27,975 bases of DNA from an uncultured Eubacteriales bacterium (GTDB taxonomy: Bacteria > Bacillota > Clostridia > Lachnospirales > Lachnospiraceae): positions 1-27,975 of the forward strand of contig CACZSO010000363.1 of assembly GCA_902783795.1 (NCBI GenBank). The letters run 5' to 3'. A model generated the notes under the pieces. That model was given only the letters and a program-made list of their open reading frames with translations, was not told the DNA's origin and did no database searches. This document shows, one piece after another, positions 7,687 through 14,368 of this stretch. Positions within the stretch are counted from its first letter, which is position 1, and each line of letters starts with the position of its first letter. The position numbers were made by a program, and so were the translations under genes.

Positions 7687-9012
7687 TCAGTAAAGTCTTC
7701 TGACCGCTATGATGGGGGCAATGTACAGGCTTCCGAAGGAAACTCTCTTGCCGGGACTGGGGGCATGGACGATTACACCGTTGCCGTAATAAATGGCTAC
7801 ATGGCCGTTATAGCAGACCATATCGCCCGGCTGGATGTTCTCCAGCGCCACTGCATATCCTAAGGACCGCAGGGTCGTGGAATCATAAGCATGAGAATTC
7901 GCCGCATACTGATCGATCAGGCCAAAGTGTGCATAGACCTGGGATACAAAGCCGCTGCAGTCAGCGCCATACTGAAGGCTGGCACAGCCCCAGGCATATG
8001 GCAGTACATTGACGTACTGGGCTGCAAAGTTCGGGATCTGGTATGTCATAGATGCCCGGTAAGCCCGTTCCGCTGCTTCTGCTGCTTCCCGCTCTTCCCG
8101 TTCCTTACGCTCTGCTTCTTCTCTGGCTTCTCTGGCCTTCCGCTCCGCTTCTTCCGCCATCTGCTGGTTAAACTCATCAAATGAGGTATCAGACTCGTGG
8201 GAAAGACGCTCACGGTTCAGCTCTATCGTCCATACCTGGTTGCGGATAATGGACGATGTTTCCGCCAGGTTATACTGGTCACAGATGTCTGAAAGGTAGC
8301 TGTAGTTTTCCAGTGCATAGACCAGGACCGTATACATACCTAAGTAGGAGCCGGATTCCTGTGCGTTCGGGAAAGCTTCTTTCAGCACGTAATTCACTTC
8401 TGCGGCATAATTCTTAAAGCGCTGTTTTGCTTCGTCAGGCAGGGAGGCGAAATCCTCACCCCACTTGACAGCTTCCGGAATAGGCGTGTTATCCCTGTAT
8501 TCTTCATGGACCAGCTGCTTAAAGGCAGCCGCCTCATCACCGAATACCACATATTTGCCCATGATGTAGCCTTCCATCCCGTTGATATAGACCTTATACC
8601 AAAGGGTACTGTTGGATATGCGCTCACCGATGACATAGATCTCCATGCCGCGGTATTCATGAGCCACCACATCCGACAGCATGGTGGAAGACGCCCTGAC
8701 GTTCAGGGAGGATTCTACATTCACAACGCCGATCACCCGTTTTTCATACAGGGTCTCCACATCTGCCTCCGGGGCATCTGTACCGTTATCGATCCTGTAT
8801 TTATCTGCATTCTCCTTGATAGGAGAAAGCCGGTTCATCAGCTGTTCGGCTGCATCCGGATTCGCTTCAAAATAGCGTCTTAAGGCCAGGGAGGCTCCGC
8901 CGAAAGCGGTCCTGGCGTCAATATTGTCAAAAGAAGTCGCCCGGGAAGCCAGGCTTCCCAGCGCGACTGTCATGAAAACGATAAATATTAAAGCTATCAG
9001 CTTCTTCTTCAT
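7687..9012 (-). CDS. secreted SH3b-NlpC/P60 peptidoglycan endopeptidase (shorter paralogue)
   Basis: Probable cell-wall hydrolase of peptidase family C40, cutting D-Glu/diamino-acid links in stem peptides. Seen in order: signal peptide (1 to about 25, lysine-rich start, hydrophobic core, ASRA cleavage region); a short segment FDNIDARTAFGGASLALRRY shared with the next gene; a bacterial SH3 domain (about 92-157, SLNVRASS...WYKVYINGMEGYI); a helical region; a charged Glu/Arg/Ala coiled coil (about 275-315); and a C-terminal NlpC/P60 domain with Cys352 (GADCSGF), His404 (NGHVAIY) and His416 (VHAP). The ATG has no strong ribosome site, so translation may be modest. It lies about 100 bases downstream of its paralogue, same strand, with only a poor promoter candidate between them. 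Confidence 0.9.
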   Translation of the reverse strand: MKKKLIALIFIVFMTVALGSLASRATSFDNIDARTAFGGASLALRRYFEANPDAAEQLMNRLSPIKENADKYRIDNGTDAPEADVETLYEKRVIGVVNVESSLNVRASSTMLSDVVAHEYRGMEIYVIGERISNSTLWYKVYINGMEGYIMGKYVVFGDEAAAFKQLVHEEYRDNTPIPEAVKWGEDFASLPDEAKQRFKNYAAEVNYVLKEAFPNAQESGSYLGMYTVLVYALENYSYLSDICDQYNLAETSSIIRNQVWTIELNRERLSHESDTSFDEFNQQMAEEAERKAREAREEAERKEREEREAAEAAERAYRASMTYQIPNFAAQYVNVLPYAWGCASLQYGADCSGFVSQVYAHFGLIDQYAANSHAYDSTTLRSLGYAVALENIQPGDMVCYNGHVAIYYGNGVIVHAPSPGKRVSFGSLYIAPIIAVRRLY

Positions 9013-9111
9013 ATAACATCTTTACGCCCCATGACCTGTGCTTTTTCTGCCGCAAGACAAGGCAGCTTTAGTACTGCTATAATAAAGAACAGAAAAAGTT
9101 CATCAGGGGTT

Positions 9112-10998
9112 TCAGTAAAGTCTCCTTACTGTAATAATTCTGTCGAAGTTTACATAACCGATCTCGACAGTTCTTCCTGCTGCGGCTTCATGGATCACAC
9201 GGTGATTACCGGCTGCATCCACGCCCCAGTAGATCGCGACATGGCCTTCATAACAGATCATATCGCCAGGCTGCATATCAGCTACGCCGACTGCTGCGCC
9301 TATGCCCCTTAAGGAGCCTGAGTAATAATTGCCATGGTTCGCAGCCCAAGCCTGTGAGACCAGGCCGCATCTGGCATAGATCAGCATGGCAAAACCGGAG
9401 CAGTCACATCCAGACTCCAGGCTGGTCCCGCCCCATACATAGGGCAGCCATCCGGTAAAAGGTTCCGCCTGTGCAACGATAGCCAGGCCGGCTGCATTAT
9501 AATTCATGCCTTCTTTACGAGGCGGTACGACCATTACAGAAGCACACTGTGCAGCAAGGGCGGCATTAGCCTGGGCATTTTCAGCTTCCTGGCGGGCGGC
9601 CTCTTCTTCCGCTCTCCTGTCCGCTGCTTCCTGTTCCGCCTGCTGTGCGGCAGCTTCTAATTCTTCAGCCCTTCTGGCTGCATCATCGGCCCCGCCATTT
9701 TCCGGAACAGCCGGTTCAGTTTCAGCCTGCTGTGCTGCTTCCTGTTCCGCTGCTAAAGAAGCGGCGATCTCCTGCTGTCTTCTTTCTTCCTCTGCCTGCC
9801 TTCTGGCTTCTTCTTCCCGGCGGGCTCTTTCTTCAGCTTCCAGTCTAGCCTGTTCAGCTTCCTGGCGCCTTCTTTCTGCTTCCTGTTCAGCGGCTATACG
9901 TTCTGCTTCTGCCTGTCTTCTGGCGGCTTCAGCTTCTGCGGCCTCCTGCTCCAGACGGCGGTTTTCTTCATCGATCTTAGCCTGGGCTTCTGCATTGATC
10001 TCTGCGAACATTTCAGCCTCAGACCGGCCGCTCATGGCGCTTAAGGAAGCCCTGGTCTCATTGACCTGTGCCAAAGCATTAGATGCAGCAGCCTTTGTCG
10101 CGCTTAATCCCTGCTCAGAAGCAATATCGATCACCCGCTGCAGGCAGTCACAGACGTAGACCACCACTGAGAACAGACGAGTGGGATTATTTTCAGCCTG
10201 TACTGCAGCATAGGTGTCACCCAGGCAGTAACGGACTTCTGCCGCATAATAAAGCAGCATATCGGCCACATCACCGGAAACAGCATTCAGATCCTGTCCG
10301 GGGATGGCAAAATCTTTCGGAAGGCCGCTGGCCTGAGGTACCGTCTCTTCCGGAGTCTGCGTGGTTTCAGGCACTGTAGTTGCCGGTACAGTCTCTTCCG
10401 CCGATGTTTCGGCTTCAGTCTCACTGATGCTCTCAGCAGTTTCTTCTAAGGAAGACGGCTGGGTCTCTTCAGCTTCTGACGAAGCTTCCGTTTCCTTCTC
10501 ATCTTCTGCTTCCTCCGGATCCTTGCTGAGTTCGATGAAATCAGACAGTGCATAACCGGTCTCGCCATACAGAGTGACCTTATACCAGAGACGTCCGCCG
10601 GTGGTCCTTTCACCTATAACAGCAAGTTCAGACATATCGCCGGTCACGGCTACCACATCAGACATGGTAGTGGGCAAGGCGCGGATATTCAGAGAATAAT
10701 CCACATGGACCAGGCCAGTCTTTGTCTCCTTATACAGGATTTCTCCTTCGGCTTCAGCCGGATCAACAGCGCCTTTATCTCTGAAGACCGCTGTATTTTC
10801 CACCGTAGGAAGGAGCATCTTCAGGACATTCGCCGCATCTTTATTATTTTCGAGATAACGGGAAAGCGCCACCGATGCACCGGCTACAGCTGTCTTGGAA
10901 TCCAGCTCATCATAGGTAAATGCTGCCGGTGAAGAAGTACCGAAAAGTACTGCCGCGATAAGTAATGCAATTGTCTGCTTAAAGTATTTTTTCATCAT
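9112..10998 (-). CDS. secreted SH3b-NlpC/P60 peptidoglycan endopeptidase (longer paralogue)
   Basis: Family C40 wall hydrolase with the same plan as its neighbour: signal peptide; segment YDELDSKTAVAGASVALSRY; SH3 domain (SLNIRALPTTMSD...WYKVTLYGETGYAL); helical region AAEVRYCLGDTY; and an NlpC/P60 domain with Cys533 (GCDCSGF), His586 (EGHVAIYWG) and His603 (VIHEAA). It differs by two low-complexity inserts: a Glu/Ser/Thr stretch of about 70 residues after SH3, and about 130 residues of Ala/Glu/Arg/Gln coiled coil before the catalytic domain. The frame opens at a TTG (11016) without a ribosome site, so I start at the ATG at 10998 behind AAGTGGGA; the next ATG is equally possible. A consensus promoter lies directly upstream, overlapped by a WalR-type box. 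First gene of the putative wall operon. Confidence 0.9.
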   Translation of the reverse strand: MMKKYFKQTIALLIAAVLFGTSSPAAFTYDELDSKTAVAGASVALSRYLENNKDAANVLKMLLPTVENTAVFRDKGAVDPAEAEGEILYKETKTGLVHVDYSLNIRALPTTMSDVVAVTGDMSELAVIGERTTGGRLWYKVTLYGETGYALSDFIELSKDPEEAEDEKETEASSEAEETQPSSLEETAESISETEAETSAEETVPATTVPETTQTPEETVPQASGLPKDFAIPGQDLNAVSGDVADMLLYYAAEVRYCLGDTYAAVQAENNPTRLFSVVVYVCDCLQRVIDIASEQGLSATKAAASNALAQVNETRASLSAMSGRSEAEMFAEINAEAQAKIDEENRRLEQEAAEAEAARRQAEAERIAAEQEAERRRQEAEQARLEAEERARREEEARRQAEEERRQQEIAASLAAEQEAAQQAETEPAVPENGGADDAARRAEELEAAAQQAEQEAADRRAEEEAARQEAENAQANAALAAQCASVMVVPPRKEGMNYNAAGLAIVAQAEPFTGWLPYVWGGTSLESGCDCSGFAMLIYARCGLVSQAWAANHGNYYSGSLRGIGAAVGVADMQPGDMICYEGHVAIYWGVDAAGNHRVIHEAAAGRTVEIGYVNFDRIITVRRLY

Positions 10999-11029
10999 TC
11001 CCACTTTATTACTCAAAGGTTTAATAATT

Positions 11030-11046
11030 GTTACAAATTTATTACA
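11030..11046 (-). promoter_or_regulatory. WalR-type box (TGTAAT-N5-TGTAAC)
   Basis: Minus-strand TGTAAT-AAATT-TGTAAC fits the published WalR/YycF box TGTWAH-N5-TGTWAH at every position. It begins right at the predicted transcription start of the longer NlpC/P60 gene, 7 bases downstream of the -10, so binding there would be expected to hinder initiation. WalR is the wall-homeostasis regulator that controls NlpC/P60 and related hydrolases in Firmicutes. Confidence 0.65.
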
Positions 11047-11053
11047 CCTCTGT

Positions 11054-11081
11054 ATTATAACACATCTTTTCAGTTTGTCAA
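11054..11081 (-). promoter_or_regulatory. promoter of the NlpC/P60 wall operon
   Basis: Perfect -35 TTGACA (11076-11081), 16-bp spacer, perfect -10 TATAAT (11054-11059), with TGTGT just before the -10. Predicted start is near 11047, about 50 bases before the ATG. This is the closest match to consensus in the window. Confidence 0.85.
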
Positions 11082-11252
11082 TGCTGTTCTCGAAAATAAT
11101 AGCATTAAATTGTTAAAAAATTTTGAACGAAGAATGAATCTGCCATATTTCTTAAAAATCTAAAAAAGTCTTGTTTTATGCGGTTTTCAGATGATATTTT
11201 CTTCATTATCTGCTTCATTTCCAGGGTAATATTTGTCCTGTTTTTTTCATCT

Positions 11253-11269
11253 TATAACATTTTTGTAAC
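11253..11269 (+). promoter_or_regulatory. near-match WalR-type box upstream of the SDR gene
   Basis: TATAAC-ATTTT-TGTAAC matches the WalR box except for one base in the first half. It ends 10 bases before the SDR -35, a position usual for an activator. In this AT-rich stretch it could be chance. Confidence 0.35.
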
Positions 11270-11279
11270 ATTTTCAGGC

Positions 11280-11308
11280 TTTACTTAAGGAAATTCTTTT
11301 CTTATAAT
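11280..11308 (+). promoter_or_regulatory. promoter of the SDR gene
   Basis: -35 TTTACT (11280-11285), 17 bp, -10 TATAAT (11303-11308). Predicted start is near 11315, giving a leader of nearly 60 bases. Confidence 0.65.
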
Positions 11309-11372
11309 AAAAAAGAAAAACGGACAGAGTTCTTAACAAATAAGCCCTCTGGCAGATGAAAGGAATAGATCT

Positions 11373-12077
11373 ATGAACCGAAAAGTGATCATAACCGGTG
11401 CTTCCGGAGGCATCGGTCTGGCCATTGCAAAAAAACTGTACAACGAACAGGACCGGATCATCGCCTGCTGTTTCCGTCATCCGGAAAAACTCCGGGACTT
11501 ACCCGGCATCACCCTGTTTACAGGGGATCTTTCCCGGGAAGATGAGGTCAGGCGTCTCTTTTCTCTGGCAGAAAAGGAATTTGCTGTTCCCGATGTGCTG
11601 ATCAATGCCGCCGGCATCGCTGACATCCGGCTTTTCCAGGATTCTGATGATGATAACCTGCTTCGAGTTATGAACACAGACCTTCTGTCCTGTATCCGCT
11701 GTTCAAAAGAGGCTGCCCGGCTGATGCTTAAAAAGAAGCGGGGAAGGATCCTGAATCTATCTTCTGTCTGGGGTTCTTTCGGTGCTTCCTGTGAAGTGGA
11801 ATATTCTGCAGCCAAAGGCGGCATCGAAGCCTTTACCAAGGCTCTGGCCAAGGAACTGGCCCCCTCTCACATCCAGGTCAATGCTCTCTCTTTAGGCGCC
11901 ATCGATACGGCTATGAATGACCTGTTGGATGAAGAAGAAAAGCAGGTACTTATATCAGAGATCCCGGCAGGCCGTATGGGAAAGGCAGAAGAAGTGGCCG
12001 AAATGGTCTCCCTTCTTATCAGTGCGCCGGAATACCTGACCGGGGCTGTCATTAAATTTGACGGCGGATGGATGTGA
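11373..12077 (+). CDS. SDR-family NAD(P)-dependent oxidoreductase (FabG-like)
   Basis: Classical short-chain dehydrogenase/reductase. The Rossmann motif TGASGGIG (8-15), structural NAAG (79-82), and the catalytic set Asn101, Ser131, Tyr144 and Lys148 (YSAAK) are all present, followed by the C-terminal family ending LTGAVIKFDGGWM. Length 234 is typical. FabG (3-oxoacyl-ACP reductase) is the nearest named relative, but no fatty-acid genes are nearby. The YmfI-type reductase that modifies elongation factor P belongs to the same branch and is an alternative. AAAGGA lies 8 bases before the ATG. The gene stands alone between its own promoter and a strong terminator, so its substrate remains open. 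Confidence 0.85.
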   Translation: MNRKVIITGASGGIGLAIAKKLYNEQDRIIACCFRHPEKLRDLPGITLFTGDLSREDEVRRLFSLAEKEFAVPDVLINAAGIADIRLFQDSDDDNLLRVMNTDLLSCIRCSKEAARLMLKKKRGRILNLSSVWGSFGASCEVEYSAAKGGIEAFTKALAKELAPSHIQVNALSLGAIDTAMNDLLDEEEKQVLISEIPAGRMGKAEEVAEMVSLLISAPEYLTGAVIKFDGGWM

Positions 12078-12093
12078 TCTTTTTATAAATGAA

Positions 12094-12121
12094 GCCGGGC
12101 GGGTCTCTGGACCCGCCCGGC
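12094..12121. terminator. terminator of the SDR gene, probably shared with glyS
   Basis: Perfect 12-bp stem (GCCGGGCGGGTC and its complement) with the tetraloop TCTG, followed on the plus side by ATTTTCT. It lies between two convergent genes, and the minus-strand flank (TTCATTTATAAAAAG) is also AT-rich, so it may act both ways. Confidence 0.85.
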
Positions 12122-12145
12122 ATTTTCTAAGTATTTATGAAATGA

Positions 12146-13534
12146 TTACCAGACCAGCCGGTCTCTGATGTAATCCTTTAACTCATCGATCCTGACACGT
12201 TCCTGCTCCATAGTATCACGGTCACGGACGGTGACGCAGCCATCTTCTTCTGAATCAAAGTCATAGGTGATACACCAGGGTGTGCCGATCTCATCCTGTC
12301 TTCTGTAGCGCTTTCCGATAGAACCCCTGTCATCAAATTCGCAGTTGAAATATTTGGAAAGTTCCTGATACAGGGCTTCTGCCTTCTCATTCAGCTTCTT
12401 GGAAAGCGGGAACACAGCCGCCTTTACCGGTGCCAGGGCCGGATGGAAATGCATGACGGTACGGACATCGTTCTCTCCCACTTCTTCTTCATCATAGGCA
12501 GAACACAGGAAAGCCAGTACCACACGGTCAGCACCTAAGGAGGGCTCCACCACGTAAGGGATGAATTTCTCCTTTGTATCATCGTCATAATAGGTCATAT
12601 CCTGGCCGGAGGTGTTCTGATGCTGGGTCAGGTCATAATCCGTCCTGTCAGCAATACCCCAGAGTTCGCCCCAGCCGAAGGGGAACAGGAATTCCAGATC
12701 CGTGGTGCCCTTGGAGTAGAATACCAGCTCTTCCGGATCATGGTCCCGGGCCCGAAGCTCATCCTCCTTCATGCCTAAGGTCTTCAGCCAGTCGATGCAG
12801 AACTGACGCCAGTAGGAGAACCACTCCAGATCTGTTCCGGGCTTGCAGAAGAATTCCAGCTCCATCTGCTCGAATTCCCTGGTACGGAAAGTGAAGTTGC
12901 CGGGCGTGATCTCATTCCGGAAAGCCTTGCCGATCTGGCCGATGCCAAAAGGCAGTTTTTTCCGGGAAGTACGCTGGACATTCTTAAAGTTCACGAAAAT
13001 GCCCTGGGCAGTCTCAGGCCGCAGATATACGGTATTCTTCGCATCTTCAGTAACACCCTGGAAGGTCTTGAACATCAGGTTGAACTGACGGATGTCGGTA
13101 AAATTATGAGACCCGCAGGTGGGACACGGAATATTCTCCGCGTCGATGTAAGCCTTCATCTCTTCATGAGACCAGGCATCCAGCGGTTTTTCAGGGGCAA
13201 TGCCCTTTTCATTCATATAGTCTTCGATCAGTTTATCAGCACGGAAACGTTCCTTGCACTCCTTGCAGTCTAACAGCGGATCCGCAAAGCCTCCCACATG
13301 ACCGGAAGCCACCCAGACCTGGGGATTCATCAGGATCGCGCAGTCCACACCCACATTAAAGGGGGATTCCTGCACAAACTTCTGCCACCAGGCTTTTTTC
13401 ACATTATTCTTAAGCTCCACGCCCAAGTTCCCGTAATCCCAGGTATTTGCCAGACCGCCATAGATCTCTGAACCAGGGTAGATAAAGCCCCGGGATTTAC
13501 AGAGTGCTACGATCTTCTCCATGCTTTTTTCCAT
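12146..13534 (-). CDS. glyS: glycyl-tRNA synthetase, one-chain (alpha2) type
   Basis: Class II synthetase that charges tRNA-Gly, homodimeric form. Seen: N-terminal SRGFIYPGSEIYGGLANTWDYG; a zinc-type insertion with CKECKERF and CPTCGSHNF; motif 2 around FRNEITPGNFTFRTREFEQM; and motif 3 around EPSLGADRVVLAFL. The C-terminal anticodon-binding domain includes DDRGSIGKRYRRQDEIGTPW. Length 462 fits the bacterial one-chain form. AAGGAG lies 8 bases before the ATG. It starts only about 30 bases after the upstream lipoprotein gene, so there is no room for a T-box leader directly in front. Expression probably comes from the lipoprotein promoter or further upstream. Confidence 0.96.
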   Translation of the reverse strand: MEKSMEKIVALCKSRGFIYPGSEIYGGLANTWDYGNLGVELKNNVKKAWWQKFVQESPFNVGVDCAILMNPQVWVASGHVGGFADPLLDCKECKERFRADKLIEDYMNEKGIAPEKPLDAWSHEEMKAYIDAENIPCPTCGSHNFTDIRQFNLMFKTFQGVTEDAKNTVYLRPETAQGIFVNFKNVQRTSRKKLPFGIGQIGKAFRNEITPGNFTFRTREFEQMELEFFCKPGTDLEWFSYWRQFCIDWLKTLGMKEDELRARDHDPEELVFYSKGTTDLEFLFPFGWGELWGIADRTDYDLTQHQNTSGQDMTYYDDDTKEKFIPYVVEPSLGADRVVLAFLCSAYDEEEVGENDVRTVMHFHPALAPVKAAVFPLSKKLNEKAEALYQELSKYFNCEFDDRGSIGKRYRRQDEIGTPWCITYDFDSEEDGCVTVRDRDTMEQERVRIDELKDYIRDRLVW

Positions 13535-13561
13535 ATCAGTTTCTCCTTACACTATGTCAAT

Positions 13562-13579
13562 GATCATTTGAAAATGATC
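13562..13579. repeat. palindrome over the lipoprotein stop codon, upstream of glyS
   Basis: GATCATTT-GA-AAATGATC is an 8-bp inverted repeat with a 2-base centre; as RNA it can fold as 7 bp around a tetraloop. No T-tract follows on the minus strand, so it does not look like a terminator. It may be a protein site, an RNA processing site or chance. Confidence 0.35.
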
Positions 13580-14292
13580 GCTACTTTCTTACCGCCTGCA
13601 GAGTTGATGCAGTTCAGGTCTTTCGTATAAACGGCCCCTTTGGAATAAGCCACGACCTTGCCTTCTCCATACAGCACTGCCTTGATATCACAGATCATAT
13701 AACGGTAGGAACCGCCCTTGCTCTCTCCGGTCCAGCCGCTGATATCCACGGCTTTTCCTGAAGGATCCACGAATTCCATAGAAGAAAGGGCGCTGTCAGG
13801 CGACAGAAGCGTCCCGGCTTTCAGAATGCTTCCGGACCGTTTCTGCAGCTCCGACTTATTATATTCCAGGAAGTCTGCCGCATCATAATATTTCAGGATC
13901 TGGGTCAGGACATTTTTAGAGACTGAGCACGTCTCCACTTCAATGGCATTGACCTTTTTTCCCTTTTCATCAGGATAGGGATGGGCAGCATTATATTCTG
14001 CCAGCTCTTCCTCCAGAAATCCTTCATATTCTTTCGCATCATACTTCGATGTATCGAAATCATACAAAGTGCAGTCCCTGATCTCCAGTTTAGAGGTCAG
14101 GTAGATGCCGTTCGTTGTATTTCCGAAAGTATCCACTTCCGGTTCTGTTTCTCTTCTGGAATCCTTGCTGGTGCCGGAGGAATCCTGACTGCTGATACCG
14201 GGTTCTGTATCAGAACCTTCCGGTTCTTTTCCGCAGGCCGCCACGAGGACCAGCCCAAGGATAAGAAAAACAGTGATCATAACTTTTTTCAT
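13564..14292 (-). CDS. putative lipoprotein of unknown function
   Basis: I do not recognise a family. The N-terminus is a lipoprotein signal: MKKVMITVFLILGLV followed by the lipobox LVAAC with Cys20 as the lipid-modified residue. A Ser/Thr/Glu/Asp-rich linker follows (about 22-55), then a globular domain of about 190 residues with KLEIRDCTLYDF, a charged middle and a beta-rich end (SYRYMICDIKAVLYGEGK, AYSKGAVYTKDLNCIN). Three further cysteines are spread over the domain. The frame extends two codons upstream to a TTG, but GGGAG lies only 1 base from that codon and 7 bases from the ATG, so the ATG is chosen. It has its own promoter after recO and is followed by glyS. Confidence 0.8.
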   Translation of the reverse strand: MKKVMITVFLILGLVLVAACGKEPEGSDTEPGISSQDSSGTSKDSRRETEPEVDTFGNTTNGIYLTSKLEIRDCTLYDFDTSKYDAKEYEGFLEEELAEYNAAHPYPDEKGKKVNAIEVETCSVSKNVLTQILKYYDAADFLEYNKSELQKRSGSILKAGTLLSPDSALSSMEFVDPSGKAVDISGWTGESKGGSYRYMICDIKAVLYGEGKVVAYSKGAVYTKDLNCINSAGGKKVAIIFK

Positions 14293-14307
14293 AACCAAAC
14301 TCCCGTC

Positions 14308-14327
14308 TATAGATTAGATAGTCTATA
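14308..14327. repeat. operator-like inverted and direct repeat in the lipoprotein leader
   Basis: TATAGA-N8-TCTATA inverted repeat, with GTCTATA also repeated directly 16 bases apart (14305 and 14321). It lies between the predicted transcription start and the ribosome site of the lipoprotein gene, a position suited to a repressor. No known consensus is recognised. Confidence 0.4.
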
Positions 14328-14336
14328 CAAAACTTC

Positions 14337-14365
14337 ATTTTAACCGTTATGCAGGATTTTAGCAA
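14337..14365 (-). promoter_or_regulatory. promoter of the lipoprotein-glyS unit
   Basis: -35 TTGCTA (14360-14365), 17 bp, -10 TAAAAT (14337-14342), placed in the gap right after the recO stop codon. Predicted start is near 14330. Confidence 0.6.
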
Positions 14366-14368
14366 GCA

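Larger units (their letters stand above)
11017..11372. other. intergenic region between the NlpC/P60 operon and the SDR gene
   Basis: AT-rich, no gene seen. It contains the NlpC/P60 promoter with its WalR-type box on the left, and on the right a near-WalR box and the SDR promoter. Between about 11085 and 11250 I find only AT-rich sequence with no hairpin or family I recognise. Confidence 0.7.

Noticed and set aside
9013..9111. Separate promoter for the shorter NlpC/P60 gene
   Set aside because: A TATTAT is present, but no better than 3 of 6 -35 matches occur at the right distance, so I do not list it as a feature.
9530..10020. CRISPR-like or tandem repeat array
   Set aside because: The repeated look comes from GCTTCTTC-type codon bias in a coding coiled coil; there are no regular repeat-spacer units.
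9506..10159. Plus-strand open frame of 217 codons rich in Ser, Ala and Cys
   Set aside because: It mirrors the low-complexity Ala/Glu coiled coil of the NlpC/P60 gene on the other strand; the biased codons remove stops by chance.
13541..13560. TTGACA upstream of glyS as a -35 element
   Set aside because: A -10 at 17 bp would fall on the glyS start codon, giving no leader and leaving the AAGGAG site untranscribed.
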